Below the pieces are notes generated by a model. That model did no database searches, was not told the DNA's origin, and saw nothing but the letters and a program-made list of their open reading frames with translations. From Microbacterium excoecariae (lineage in GTDB: Bacteria > Actinomycetota > Actinomycetes > Actinomycetales > Microbacteriaceae), in assembly GCF_011326725.1 (NCBI RefSeq), contig NZ_JAANCO010000001.1, positions 372,001-436,000 on the forward strand: DNA of 64,000 bases, given 5' to 3'. The position numbers and the translations under genes are program-made. Every line of letters starts with the position of its first letter. Positions within the stretch are counted from its first letter, which is position 1. Shown here piece after piece: positions 21,545 through 29,880 of the stretch.

Positions 21545-23111
21545 GCACGATCGCGCGCGGCGGGTCGTCGACGGCGTCAAGAACGCGGTGTGGAGCGATC
21601 CCGCGAAGCGCCAGATGACGGAGGCCCTGCCGATCGTCGACGAGACGATGGCGCAGCGCATCATCGACCTCGCGATGCGCGTTGCCGAGGTCATGCTGTC
21701 GGTGGGCGCGTCGGCGAAGGAGGTCGTGCTCGCCGTCCTGCGGATCACGGCCGCATACGGGCTGCGGAGCGTCCACACGAACGTCACGTTCAACTCCGTC
21801 ACGCTGTCGGACCACCGCAATGGCACGGGCCACCCGATCACCGTCATGCAGGTCGTGCGCGCGGCAGTGCCGGATCACGCGAAGCTCCAGCGCCTCCAGG
21901 CCCTCGTGAACGACATCGAAAGCGGGCTCCCGCTGAACGAGGCCGTCACGCGCTTCCACACGATCCGGCGCACGCCGTTCATGTACCGCACGGGCGTCGT
22001 GGTCGTCGTGCAGGCGCTCCTCGCCGTCGCCGTGGCCCTGATGTTCGGCGCGGGGTGGGTGATTCTCCTCGCCGTGTTCCTCGCGGGCCTCGGTGTCGCA
22101 ACCTCGCAGGTCCTTCTCGGCAAGGCGCGGGTCCCGCTGTTCTTCAGCCAGATCGTCGGCGCCCTCGTCCTCACGGCGATCACCGTGCTCCTGGCATGGC
22201 TGGGGGCGAACGGCGTCGAGCCCTTCGACGGCGTGCGCTCCAGCCTCGTCGTCTCGAGCGGCATCGTCCTCCTCCTCGCGGGGCTCGCCGTGGTCGGCGC
22301 GGCGCAGGACGCGATCGATGGGTTCTCCCTCACCGCGGGCGGGCGGCTGCTCGACCTGACGGTCATGACGATGGGCGTGGTTCTCGGGATCCTCGTGGCC
22401 CTCGAGATCGCCGGTCAGATCGGGGCGTCGCTCGAGGTGCCGAGTGAGGCGACGGCCATGGGACCCGCGTTCGGCCAGGCGGTGGGGGCGGTGGTGATCG
22501 CCGCGGCGGTGGCGATCATGAACGGATCCGGCATGCGGATCATCGCGGTCAGTGCGGGCCTGGGCCTGCTCGGGTGGGGCGGCTGGTACCTCCTCGGGAC
22601 GGTGCTCCTCGCGCCGTCGTCGGCCGCGTCGTTCGGCGGCGCGCTCGTCGCCAGCTTCGTCGGATCCCTCGTCGCCGACCGGCTCAAGGTCCCGTCGGTC
22701 GCCGTCACGACGGCGGCGATCATCCCGATGGTCCCGGGCGCGGCCGTCTTCCGCGGACTGCTCGGGGTCGTCGAGGCGGGCAGCGATACGGCCGCGCTCA
22801 TGGCGGCGTTCGACGCCCTGTTCACGGCGGGCATGATTGGCATCGCGCTCGCGGCGGGCGCGACGCTCGGGATCTTCCTCGGGAGCCCGCTCCGCGCGCG
22901 GATCGGCGGGCGTCGCGTCGCGCTGCGCTCCAAGGCGCGCGGGGGGTCGGGCGCCGCCGGGACGGCCGCGTTCGAGGTCGTGCCCGCGTACCGCACGACG
23001 GAGACGACGCCGGTGCCGCAGGATCCGCCGGCGACGCTGCCTGTCGCGGAGGCCTCGGATCCGCACCCGATCACGAAGCCCTACGACGAGGCGGTCGACG
23101 GCCCGCTCTGA
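21537..23111 (+). CDS. Threonine/serine exporter, ThrE family
   Basis: A 524-residue membrane protein joining the two domains of the ThrE family. The cytoplasmic N-terminal part (about 1-150) includes [18 protein letters not shown] and [15 protein letters not shown], where GAS and the following polar residues are conserved. About ten transmembrane helices follow, with a second half (about 300-480) of the ThrE_2 type, including [20 protein letters not shown]. ThrE exports threonine and serine in Corynebacterium; the substrate here is inferred. Its end runs convergently into the ArsA gene by 31 bases. Confidence 0.9.
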   Translation: MAEHDRARRVVDGVKNAVWSDPAKRQMTEALPIVDETMAQRIIDLAMRVAEVMLSVGASAKEVVLAVLRITAAYGLRSVHTNVTFNSVTLSDHRNGTGHPITVMQVVRAAVPDHAKLQRLQALVNDIESGLPLNEAVTRFHTIRRTPFMYRTGVVVVVQALLAVAVALMFGAGWVILLAVFLAGLGVATSQVLLGKARVPLFFSQIVGALVLTAITVLLAWLGANGVEPFDGVRSSLVVSSGIVLLLAGLAVVGAAQDAIDGFSLTAGGRLLDLTVMTMGVVLGILVALEIAGQIGASLEVPSEATAMGPAFGQAVGAVVIAAAVAIMNGSGMRIIAVSAGLGLLGWGGWYLLGTVLLAPSSAASFGGALVASFVGSLVADRLKVPSVAVTTAAIIPMVPGAAVFRGLLGVVEAGSDTAALMAAFDALFTAGMIGIALAAGATLGIFLGSPLRARIGGRRVALRSKARGGSGAAGTAAFEVVPAYRTTETTPVPQDPPATLPVAEASDPHPITKPYDEAVDGPL

Positions 23112-24052
23112 CGGTCCGGCCCGCCGAGGTGCGGGCCGATCGCGTCGAGCGCCGGGAGGCCCACGAGGTCGTCGACCAGCGGCACGCGCGTGACGGGCGC
23201 GCCGAGGTCGAGGCCCGCAAGGAGCGCCTCCTCGCGGGCGCGGCGCGCCGGAAGCGCCTCCGGCGAGAGCCGGTTCGCCACGGCGGCGACGAGCGGGATC
23301 CCGATGCGCGCGAGCTCCTCCGCGACCTCGCGGCTCTCCGCGATCGGCAGCGGCTCGGGCACGAAGACGAGCACGAAGCCGGCGACACGCGGATCCGCGA
23401 GCGCGTCGCGCATCGCCGCGAAGCGCTCGCGCCGCCTCCGCAGCACGCGCCGCAGCTCGGCGTCGCGGTCGGACGTGTCGCGCGTGCCGCCCAGCGCGCC
23501 GTACGCGGCCGAGAACCGCTCCGACCGGTCGCGGTTCGACAGGAGGTTCTCGGCCCACGTCGTCATGCGCTCCGGGCTCGCGAGCAGGTGCAGGGTGTGG
23601 CCCGACGGGGCCGTGTCGAACACGACGCGGTCGTACTCGGCGAGCCCCATCGCGAGGGCGTCGGCGACGGCCTCGAGCGCGGCCGACTCGTGGGTCCCGG
23701 GCGCCTCGCGCGCCGCCTCGAGGTGGGCGCGGGCGGCGCCGTGCAGGCGCTCGGGGAGCAGCCGCGTCATGGTGCTCCCGACCGCCGCGAGGTGGCGTTC
23801 GACCGTGGCCGCGGGGTCGATTTCGATCCCGTCGACCCGCCCCGCCCCCCGCCACAGGGGCGTGGGCCGCTCGCCGACGGGGCGCTCCCAGAGGTGACCG
23901 AGGTTGTGCGCGGGATCCGTCGAGACGACGAGCACGCGCTCGCCCCCGCGCGCCGCCGCGAGGGCGAGCGCGGAGGCAACCGAGGTCTTGCCGACCCCGC
24001 CCTTGCCGCCGACGAAGAGCGCGCGCCGGCCCGCGAGCTGGTTCAGCAGCAC
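23081..24052 (-). CDS. ArsA/Get3-type P-loop ATPase without cysteines
   Basis: A 323-residue SIMIBI-class ATPase. The deviant Walker A is GGKGGVGKTS near residue 14, Switch I is STDPAHN, and Switch II is DTAPSGHTLHLL, all ArsA/Get3 hallmarks. It contains no cysteine at all, so neither the arsenite site of ArsA nor the zinc CxxC of Get3 is present, and no arsenic genes lie nearby. GTG is chosen as start because it lies just before the conserved ALFVGGKGG and overlaps ybdD by 10 bases. It is the third gene of a cstA-ybdD-arsA operon; in E. coli the btsT(yjiY)-yjiX pair is followed by yjiA, another SIMIBI NTPase. A job in CstA maturation or regulation is my inference. The 3' end overlaps thrE. 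Confidence 0.87.
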   Translation of the reverse strand: MLLNQLAGRRALFVGGKGGVGKTSVASALALAAARGGERVLVVSTDPAHNLGHLWERPVGERPTPLWRGAGRVDGIEIDPAATVERHLAAVGSTMTRLLPERLHGAARAHLEAAREAPGTHESAALEAVADALAMGLAEYDRVVFDTAPSGHTLHLLASPERMTTWAENLLSNRDRSERFSAAYGALGGTRDTSDRDAELRRVLRRRRERFAAMRDALADPRVAGFVLVFVPEPLPIAESREVAEELARIGIPLVAAVANRLSPEALPARRAREEALLAGLDLGAPVTRVPLVDDLVGLPALDAIGPHLGGPDRQSGPSTASS

Positions 24053-24303
24053 GAGATCGACTCGAGCGGGCTCCGCGGGATGCCCGCGCGGCGGTGCCAG
24101 TCGTGGAACTCGTCGTAGACGGCGGGCAGGAGCTCCGCGGAGTAGTAGGCGGCGGGATCCGGGACCCCGAGCGACTCCGCGAGCACGGCGAGCATGAAGT
24201 GATCGTCCTCCTCCCGCCGTGCGCGCGCAAACGTCTGCCGGTACGGGCCCGCGTAGAACTCGCGCAGCCCGTCCTGGAACCGCGCCCACCGCCCGCCGGT
24301 CAT
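24043..24303 (-). CDS. YbdD/YjiX family protein (DUF466)
   Basis: An 86-residue protein of the small family that accompanies CstA-type pyruvate or peptide transporters. GPYRQTFARARREEDDHFM and the Tyr-rich AAYYSAEL region are longer than in E. coli, but the C terminus ends in CC, as in E. coli YbdD and YjiX. The ATG overlaps the cstA stop (ATGA), and the end overlaps the ArsA ATPase. Function unknown; YbdD is reported to be needed for pyruvate uptake by CstA. Confidence 0.85.
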   Translation of the reverse strand: MTGGRWARFQDGLREFYAGPYRQTFARARREEDDHFMLAVLAESLGVPDPAAYYSAELLPAVYDEFHDWHRRAGIPRSPLESISCC

Positions 24304-26030
24304 CGCGTCGGCACGGTGCCCGTGACGTGGTCGGTCAGGTCGGCGTCCTCCGGCTCCGGATCCTCGCGTGCCGCGCGCCGGAGGGCCGTGAGCCCCTCCA
24401 CCGCGACCCAGACCGCGGCGACGATGATGACGACGTCCAGCACGAGCAGCAGCCAGTTCGTGTCGGTGCCGCCGTTCCAGAACGTCCCGACCTGGAGGAT
24501 CGCCGCCCAGAACGCCGCGACGAACACGACGACGAGCGGCACGAGCGCGACGACGACGTTTCGCCGCTTCCGGAGGAGCATGATCGACACGATGATGAGC
24601 GTCAGCGACGCGAGCAGCTGGTTGGTCGTGCCGAACAGCGGCCAGATCGTGAGGCCGCCGGATCCGTCCACGCCCTGGCTGAAGACGAGGCCCACGCTCA
24701 CGACGAGCACGAGGATGGTCGAGACGATCGTGTTCATGCGCACGCCGACCGCCTCGCCGGCCTCCTGGAACACGAAGCGCAGCAGGCGCACGCCCGTGTC
24801 CATCGTCGTCGCGGCGAACAGGACGGCCATCGTGGCCAGGACGGTCGCCGAGAGCGACTGCGGCAGGCCGAGGCCCATCTCGATGATGTTGCCGCCGCCC
24901 TCGACGAAGGCGTTCACGCCGCCCGCGCCGAACGCGCTGTAGATCTCCTCCCAGCGCGCGACGGTCGAGATGCCGGCCGTCGTGGCGATGATGGATCCGA
25001 GCGCGAGCATGCCCTCGCCGACCGCGCCGAAGTACCCCACGAAGCGGGCGTCCGGCTCCCGGTCGAGCTGCTTCGAGGTCGTGCCGCTCGCGACGGCGCC
25101 GTGGAACCCGCTGATCGCGCCGCACGCGATCGTGACGAACAGCAGTGGCCAGATCGACGGGGTGCCCTCCGGGACCGCGGTGTTGATGGCGGGCGCGACG
25201 AAGCCGTTGCCGAAGACGAGGCCCGCGACGAGGGTCCCGACGAAGAGGATCGCGAGGCCCACGAAGAGCTGCACGCCGTTGATGTAGTCGCGCGGCTGCA
25301 GGAGCAGCCAGACCGGCAGCAGCGAGGCGATCCCGGCGTAGACGAACAGCGCGATGATCCAGAAGGTCGCGGGGCTCATGCCGAGGATCGGATCCGGCAG
25401 CACCACGGGCACCTGGTCGCCGAGGAAGATGAGCCCGTACAGCGCGACGACGCCGATGATCGTGACCGCGAGCAGGTTCCAGCGCAGCTTGTACACCGCG
25501 ATGCCGATGAGGGCCGCGACGGGGATCGCGCCCCAGGCCGGGATGACGGCCGAGGGGTTCGCGATGAGCAGATCCTTGATGACGACCGCGAACGCCGCGA
25601 CGACCATGAGCAGCAGCAGCGCGATCACGAGGAGGAAGACGCCGGATCCGCGCCGCCCGATGTAGCGCGCGGCGAGGGATCCGATCGAGCGTCCCTTGTT
25701 GCGCTCGGAGGCCCACAGCGCGCCCAGGTCGTGCATGCCCGCGAAGAACACGGTGCCGATCGTGACCCACAAGAAGGCGGGGAGCCAGCCCCAGATCACG
25801 GCGATGGCGGGGCCGACGATGGGCGCCGCGCCCGCGACCGAGGTGAAGTGGTGCCCCCAGAGGACGAACTTGTTCGTCGGGACGTGGTCCACGCCGTCGT
25901 TCTTCTCGTGCGCGGGCGTCGTGAAGGCGGGGTCGAGCCGCAGCACGCGTCGCGAGAGATAGCGCGAGTAGACGAGGTATCCGGCCGCGAAGATCGCGAG
26001 CCCGACGAGGAGGAGGACGACGGAGTCCAT
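24300..26030 (-). CDS. cstA: Carbon starvation protein CstA (pyruvate/peptide transporter)
   Basis: A 576-residue membrane protein with about 16 helices. It opens in the family manner, with [12 protein letters not shown] then [21 protein letters not shown] (the latter split as [13 protein letters not shown] and [14 protein letters not shown]). [35 protein letters not shown] (shown as [15 protein letters not shown]) and [15 protein letters not shown] are also typical. CstA proteins take up pyruvate, and perhaps peptides, under carbon limitation. The start is the ATG after AAAGG; a longer upstream frame lacks conservation. It heads the operon with ybdD and an ArsA-type ATPase. Confidence 0.95.
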   Translation of the reverse strand: MDSVVLLLVGLAIFAAGYLVYSRYLSRRVLRLDPAFTTPAHEKNDGVDHVPTNKFVLWGHHFTSVAGAAPIVGPAIAVIWGWLPAFLWVTIGTVFFAGMHDLGALWASERNKGRSIGSLAARYIGRRGSGVFLLVIALLLLMVVAAFAVVIKDLLIANPSAVIPAWGAIPVAALIGIAVYKLRWNLLAVTIIGVVALYGLIFLGDQVPVVLPDPILGMSPATFWIIALFVYAGIASLLPVWLLLQPRDYINGVQLFVGLAILFVGTLVAGLVFGNGFVAPAINTAVPEGTPSIWPLLFVTIACGAISGFHGAVASGTTSKQLDREPDARFVGYFGAVGEGMLALGSIIATTAGISTVARWEEIYSAFGAGGVNAFVEGGGNIIEMGLGLPQSLSATVLATMAVLFAATTMDTGVRLLRFVFQEAGEAVGVRMNTIVSTILVLVVSVGLVFSQGVDGSGGLTIWPLFGTTNQLLASLTLIIVSIMLLRKRRNVVVALVPLVVVFVAAFWAAILQVGTFWNGGTDTNWLLLVLDVVIIVAAVWVAVEGLTALRRAAREDPEPEDADLTDHVTGTVPTR

Positions 26031-26041
26031 CGGAGGCCTTT

Positions 26042-26057
26042 CTGTCGGCGCTGACAG
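26042..26057. promoter_or_regulatory. Inverted repeat before cstA
   Basis: CTGTC and GACAG flank a GGCGCT centre, 12 bases upstream of the cstA start in the short cstA-aroQ gap. It might be an operator or a leader hairpin; with 5-base arms chance is possible. Confidence 0.3.
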
Positions 26058-26109
26058 CAAGTGGTCTGGTCCATTCACCCTATCGGTCTCGCGCCGATAC
26101 GCTGGGGGC

Positions 26110-26547
26110 ATGACGCGGCGGATCCTCGTTCTCAACGGGCCCAACCTGAACCTGCTCGGCACGCGCGAGCCGGAACTGTACGGATCCGCGACGCTCGCGG
26201 ACGTCGAGGAACTCGCCGAGCGCACGGCGGCGGACCTCGGGTTCGACACGCGCGCCGTGCAGTCGAACGGCGAGGGCGCGATCGTCGATGCGATCCACGC
26301 GGCCCGGGAGGACTGCGCGGCCATCGTGATCAACGCCGGCGCCTACACCCACACCTCCGTCGCCATTCGCGACGCGCTCGCGGCGGTCGAGCTCCCGTTC
26401 GCCGAGGTGCACGTCACCAACGTGCACGCGCGCGAGCCGTTCCGGCACCACTCCTACCTCAGCGACCTCGCCGAGTGCGTCATCGTCGGCGCGGGCATCG
26501 ACGGCTACGCCTTCGCCGTGCGCCGGCTCGCGCGCATCGTGGGGTAG
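26110..26547 (+). CDS. aroQ: 3-dehydroquinate dehydratase, type II
   Basis: A 145-residue enzyme that converts 3-dehydroquinate to 3-dehydroshikimate in the shikimate or quinate route. [21 protein letters not shown] opens it ([18 protein letters not shown] then LYG); the Tyr is catalytic and the Arg is on the flexible lid. [17 protein letters not shown] contains the substrate-binding Asn and Tyr-Thr-His-Thr, and [17 protein letters not shown] holds the catalytic His. Length fits type II enzymes. Other aro genes are not in the window, apart from chorismate mutase at 57.5 kb. Confidence 0.96.
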   Translation: MTRRILVLNGPNLNLLGTREPELYGSATLADVEELAERTAADLGFDTRAVQSNGEGAIVDAIHAAREDCAAIVINAGAYTHTSVAIRDALAAVELPFAEVHVTNVHAREPFRHHSYLSDLAECVIVGAGIDGYAFAVRRLARIVG

Positions 26548-26553
26548 GAGCCT

Positions 26554-27042
26554 CTAGCGGATGTCGTCGATCGGCTCCGTGATGTCCGCGACCGTCGCGC
26601 CGTAGGACGCGATGAGCGCGTCGGCCTCGACGGACATCGCGAACCCGTGCGCGCCGGCGCCCATCGACACCCGGCGCCCGCTCATGCGCTCATCGGCATA
26701 CACCGGCCACGCCGTGGTCGACCCGACCGGGACGATCGTGCCGCGCTCGTAGCCGGTCGCCGCGAGGGCGAGCGCGGCCTCGGGGAGCCGCAGCTTGTTC
26801 ACGCCGACGATGGCGCGGAGCTTGGGCCAGGAGATCGACCGGTCGCCCGGGACGAGGGCGAAGAAGAACTGGTCGCCCTTGCCCTTGACGACGAGGGACT
26901 TGACGATGTCCGCGGGGGTGATCCCGCGCAGCCGGGCGGCCTCCTCGAGCGAGGCGGCGCGCGGGGAGGGGCGCACGTCGATCTCGAGGCCGCGCTCCGC
27001 GGCCGCTTCGCGCACGCGGCGGGTGGGGTCTTCGGCGCTCAT
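26554..27042 (-). CDS. YbaK/EbsC family aminoacyl-tRNA deacylase
   Basis: A 162-residue protein with the editing fold related to the prolyl-tRNA synthetase insertion domain. The DIVKSLVVKGKGDQFFFALVP segment includes the conserved Lys of the active site (DIVKSLVVKGKG). GDRSISWPKLRAIVG and the late GSTTAWPVYADERM segment also fit. Such proteins clear mischarged tRNA, most often Cys-tRNA-Pro or Ala-tRNA-Pro. It lies convergent to aroQ with a 6-base gap. Confidence 0.86.
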   Translation of the reverse strand: MSAEDPTRRVREAAAERGLEIDVRPSPRAASLEEAARLRGITPADIVKSLVVKGKGDQFFFALVPGDRSISWPKLRAIVGVNKLRLPEAALALAATGYERGTIVPVGSTTAWPVYADERMSGRRVSMGAGAHGFAMSVEADALIASYGATVADITEPIDDIR

Positions 27043-27060
27043 GGATCCTCTCGGAAACGA

Positions 27061-27096
27061 AAAACGTGCGGGACCCGCAAGAGCGGATCCCGCACG
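27061..27096 (-). terminator. Terminator after the 27.1-27.6 kb gene
   Basis: On the minus strand GCGGGATCCGC-type arms (CGTGCGGGATCCGC against the near-complement in 27065-27078, one mismatch) form a hairpin followed by a T run. It ends the leftward gene just upstream, in the 66-base gap before the YbaK gene. Confidence 0.75.
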
Positions 27097-27108
27097 TGAC
27101 GGGGTGAC

Positions 27109-27621
27109 TTACGCGTCGGGAGCCGCGACGGGCTCGTCGGCGACCCACAGCTCGTCGTCGGCCGCGAGCGTCTTCCACGCGACGACGAAGATGCCGACGG
27201 CGGCCGCGACGCCGAGGATGGCCGCGATGACCGCGCCGGCGCTCGTGCTCTTCTTCGGCGGCACGACGACGGTCTTCCGGCCGAGCTTCTCGGCCGCGGC
27301 GTCGTACGCGCCGAGCGCGCGCCCGATCACGCCGCCGGCGGCGGGGATGACGGTGGCGGCGACGAACTTGTTGCTCTTCTTGTAGCCCTTCTCGACGTAC
27401 GGCCGCGCCTTGTCCACGTACGGCTCGACGTAGTCGTGGTACTTCTTGCGCGCCTCGGGCTGCAGCACCTCGTGGTTGAGGGCGCCCAGCTGGCGTCCGG
27501 CCTCGCGGGCCATGTCCGCGGCCTCGGCGGCGACCTGTCGCTGCGCCTCCAGCACCTTGTTGGCGGTGCCCTGCAGCTTGCGGAGCTCCTTCTTGCGCTT
27601 CTTGCTGAGGCTGACGCTCAC
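27109..27621 (-). CDS. Conserved membrane-anchored protein of unknown function
   Basis: I do not recognise this 170-residue protein. It starts with a very basic helix (SLSKKRKKELRKLQGTANK), continues with long Ala/Glu/Gln-rich helices likely to be amphipathic or coiled coil, and then a Tyr/Lys-rich stretch (KYHDYVEPYVDKARPYVEKG). A single transmembrane helix lies near residues 128-150 (GAVIAAILGVAAAVGIFVVA), followed by a short acidic tail. GTG is chosen as start because GGGAGGG lies 5 bases before it. It is transcribed alone, divergently from the cyclophilin gene, and ends at a clear terminator. Confidence 0.7.
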   Translation of the reverse strand: MSVSLSKKRKKELRKLQGTANKVLEAQRQVAAEAADMAREAGRQLGALNHEVLQPEARKKYHDYVEPYVDKARPYVEKGYKKSNKFVAATVIPAAGGVIGRALGAYDAAAEKLGRKTVVVPPKKSTSAGAVIAAILGVAAAVGIFVVAWKTLAADDELWVADEPVAAPDA

Positions 27622-27716
27622 GTGTGCCCTCCCGCGTAGTGGTGAACTTTCGTCCATCCTGCCACGGTGATCGCTTCCGCGGCGAGGCAATCGCGGTTCT
27701 CTGAGAGAATGGACGC

Positions 27717-28274
27717 ATGACTCAGCACACCGCCGTCGCGACCGTTCACACGAACCACGGCGACATCGTCATCAACCTCTTCGGCGACCACGCCCCGGTC
27801 ACGGTCGACAACTTCGTCGGCCTGTCGACGGGCGAGAAGGAGTGGCAGGACCCGCGCACGAACGAGAAGGGCGCCGGCCCCCTCTACAAGGACGTCGTCT
27901 TCCACCGCATCATCCCCGGCTTCATGATCCAGGGCGGCGACCCGCTCGGCCAGGGCATCGGCGGGCCCGGCTACAACTTCGACGACGAGATCCACCCCGA
28001 GCTGAACTTCAACGAGCCCTACATCCTCGCGATGGCGAACGCGGGCAAGCGCCCCAACGCCATCACGGGCAAGATGAGCGGCACGAACGGCTCGCAGTTC
28101 TTCATCACGACCGACCCGACGCCGTGGCTGCAGGGCAAGCACACGATCTTCGGCGCCGTCGCCGACGACGCCTCGAAGAAGGTCGTCGACGCGATCGCCG
28201 CGGTTCCCACCGGTGCCATGGACCGCCCGACCGAGGACGTCGTGATCTCCTCGATCGACATCGCCACGGTCTGA
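27717..28274 (+). CDS. Peptidyl-prolyl cis-trans isomerase, cyclophilin type
   Basis: A 185-residue cytoplasmic cyclophilin that speeds proline isomerisation during folding. VVFHRIIPGFMIQGGDPLGQG holds the catalytic Arg, Phe and Gln (VVFHRIIPGFMIQGGDP); GTNGSQFFITTDPTPWLQGKHTIFG (as GTNGSQFFITTDP and WLQGKHTIFG) carries the Phe, Trp and His of the active site. No signal peptide. The Lys-rich insert after VGLSTGEKEW is common in actinobacterial forms. The ATG is preceded by GAGAGAATGG-like purines. Confidence 0.96.
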   Translation: MTQHTAVATVHTNHGDIVINLFGDHAPVTVDNFVGLSTGEKEWQDPRTNEKGAGPLYKDVVFHRIIPGFMIQGGDPLGQGIGGPGYNFDDEIHPELNFNEPYILAMANAGKRPNAITGKMSGTNGSQFFITTDPTPWLQGKHTIFGAVADDASKKVVDAIAAVPTGAMDRPTEDVVISSIDIATV

Positions 28275-28322
28275 CCCCCACCCCTCCTCCGCGAAGCTCT
28301 GCCTGATCGGATCCGGCCCGCA

Positions 28323-29228
28323 GTGACGTCGACAACGCCCTCCCGCAATCCCGACAACTACTGCTACCGGCACCCGGACAGGCAGAGCTTCGTGCTGTGC
28401 CAGCGCTGCCTGCGCACCGTCTGCCCCGAGTGCCAGACGCAGGCGTCCGTGGGCGTGATCTGCCCGCAGTGTCTGAAGGAGCAGAGGAAGAACCGCACGC
28501 CCGCCCAGAAGCGCGCGGCGAGGCGCTGGGGGCGCGGCGGCGGATCCGTGCTGTCCTCCTTCGGCTCCGGCGACACCAAGGTCATGACGGCGCTGTTCGT
28601 CGTCACCGCCGTGGTCTATCTCCTGCAGATGCTCGGATCTGTCGTCCCCGGATTCCGCATCGAGAGCTGGCTCCTGTTCTGGGCGCCGCTCATCTATCCC
28701 GACGCGTCGGGCACCTTCCAGCCGTGGCGGATCCTCACCGCCGCCTTCGTCCACTCGAGCTTCTGGCACCTCGCCCTCAACATGCTCGCGCTGTGGATGG
28801 TGGGGCGCGTGCTCGAGCCGCTGCTCGGATCCGGCCGCTTCCTCGCGACCTACCTGCTGAGCGCGGCGGGCGGGTCCGTCGCCGTCGCCCTGCTGTCGTT
28901 CGGCACGCCCGTCGTGGGCGCCTCCGGGGCCGTGTTCGGCCTCTTCGGCGCGCTCGTCGTCATCGGGCGTCGCGCCGGCGCCAACATGACCGGCATGCTC
29001 GTCGTGCTCGGCATCAACCTCGTCATCGGGTTCCTCCCGGGCATGAACATCGCCTGGCAGGCGCACGTGGGCGGCCTCGCGGTCGGCGCGCTCGTCGGCC
29101 TCATCCTCACGCGCACCCGCCGGCGCACCCAGCGCGGGCTGCAGATCGGGCTGCTGGTCGGCCTCGGCGTCGTGCTCGTCGCGGCCCTCGCGATCCCGCC
29201 GCTGACGGGCTTCGTCACGCTCACCTGA
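28323..29228 (+). CDS. Rhomboid family intramembrane serine protease with N-terminal zinc finger
   Basis: A 301-residue membrane protease that cuts other proteins inside the membrane. The first 60 residues carry a B-box-like zinc finger (CYRHPD, LCQRCLRTVCPEC, VICPQC). Six or seven helices follow. Ser201 in GASGAVFG and His248 in AWQAHVGG form the catalytic dyad; HLALNMLALW contains the conserved His-Asn. Start is GTG. Substrates are unknown. crgA follows on the opposite strand beyond a DnaA-box cluster. Confidence 0.93.
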   Translation: MTSTTPSRNPDNYCYRHPDRQSFVLCQRCLRTVCPECQTQASVGVICPQCLKEQRKNRTPAQKRAARRWGRGGGSVLSSFGSGDTKVMTALFVVTAVVYLLQMLGSVVPGFRIESWLLFWAPLIYPDASGTFQPWRILTAAFVHSSFWHLALNMLALWMVGRVLEPLLGSGRFLATYLLSAAGGSVAVALLSFGTPVVGASGAVFGLFGALVVIGRRAGANMTGMLVVLGINLVIGFLPGMNIAWQAHVGGLAVGALVGLILTRTRRRTQRGLQIGLLVGLGVVLVAALAIPPLTGFVTLT

Positions 29229-29247
29229 CCGCCGCGCGGGCGCGCGT

Positions 29248-29428
29248 TGTCCCCAGGTCTCTCCACAGGATCCGCGCACTTATCCCCGGAACGGAGCGCG
29301 CTGTCCCCAAGAATCCTCGAGTTGTCCCCCGCTTATCCACCCGTTGTCCACGGATATCGCGGGGTTATCCCCGGAGTTATCCACAGATCTGTCCCCAGCT
29401 GGGGAGAATGACACGCGTGTTATTCACA
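29248..29428. other. Cluster of DnaA-box-like sequences between the rhomboid gene and crgA
   Basis: Ten 9-mers resembling the DnaA box lie in 181 bases, all on the plus strand: TTGTCCCCA (29248), TTATCCCCG (29281), CTGTCCCCA (29302), TTGTCCCCC (29323), TTATCCACC (29334), TTGTCCACG (29344), TTATCCCCG (29365), TTATCCACA (29377, perfect), CTGTCCCCA (29389) and TTATTCACA (29420). The gap of 314 bases between the rhomboid and crgA genes holds this cluster and the crgA terminator, nothing else. The density is higher than in oriC. Likely roles are DnaA titration, as for datA and similar clusters elsewhere, or control of a flanking gene. Confidence 0.75.
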
Positions 29429-29486
29429 GGTGGGGATGGCCCTGTGGAGGAATCACATCGTTGTCATTCGCGGGCGCGGCGGCACG

Positions 29487-29529
29487 AAAACGGGCGCCTG
29501 CCGCCACCGTGGGGTGGGACAGGCGCCCG
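29487..29529 (-). terminator. crgA terminator
   Basis: CGGGCGCCTG and CAGGCGCCCG form a 10-base perfect stem around a 19-base loop; on the minus strand it is followed by TTTT. It lies 13 bases after the crgA stop. Confidence 0.85.
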
Positions 29530-29542
29530 GGAGAACAGGGGG

Positions 29543-29788
29543 TCAGCGCCAGCGCGTGGCCATGATGAGGCCGACGAACGCGAGGCCGCCGCCGATCGCG
29601 AGGTTCCAGGCGCCGATGTCGGGAATCGGGAACTGCGAGCTCGAGAGGTAGAACACGAGGATCCACGCGAGCCCGAGCAGGAAGAAGGCCACCATGACCG
29701 GCTTGAACCACGCGGGGTTGGGGAGCGGCTCACCCGGGACGTGGGTGATCTCGTCGTCCTCGTTTTTCTTTCGCGCCATGCGGGCCAT
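29543..29788 (-). CDS. crgA: Cell division protein CrgA
   Basis: An 81-residue protein with two transmembrane helices. PNPAWFKPVMVAFFLLGLAWI starts the first (PAWFKPVMVAFFLLGLAW), then the conserved YLSSSQFPIPDIGAWNL loop, then a second helix ending ATRWR. CrgA helps assemble or restrain the FtsZ ring and recruits division and wall proteins in mycobacteria and Streptomyces. Two ATGs are possible (MARMARKK or MARKK); the first is used here. It is a single gene with its own terminator and lies next to the DnaA-box cluster. Confidence 0.95.
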   Translation of the reverse strand: MARMARKKNEDDEITHVPGEPLPNPAWFKPVMVAFFLLGLAWILVFYLSSSQFPIPDIGAWNLAIGGGLAFVGLIMATRWR

Positions 29789-29830
29789 TCTACGGGAGGC
29801 GGCGGTCCTCGCCGGGACGCGCGCGCACGA

Positions 29831-29867
29831 GAATGCCCGCCCGCGCCGATGGCGCGGACGGGCATTC
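29831..29867 (-). terminator. Hairpin after the fasciclin gene
   Basis: GAATGCCCG-C-CCGCGCC and its complement form a 17-base stem with one mismatch around the loop GAT. It lies 13 bases past the fasciclin stop. No clear T run. Confidence 0.75.
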
Positions 29868-29880
29868 GGGTGACGCGGTC

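Noticed and set aside
23081..24052. Arsenic resistance gene
   Set aside because: The ATPase lacks all cysteines and no arsB, arsC, arsD or arsR lies nearby.
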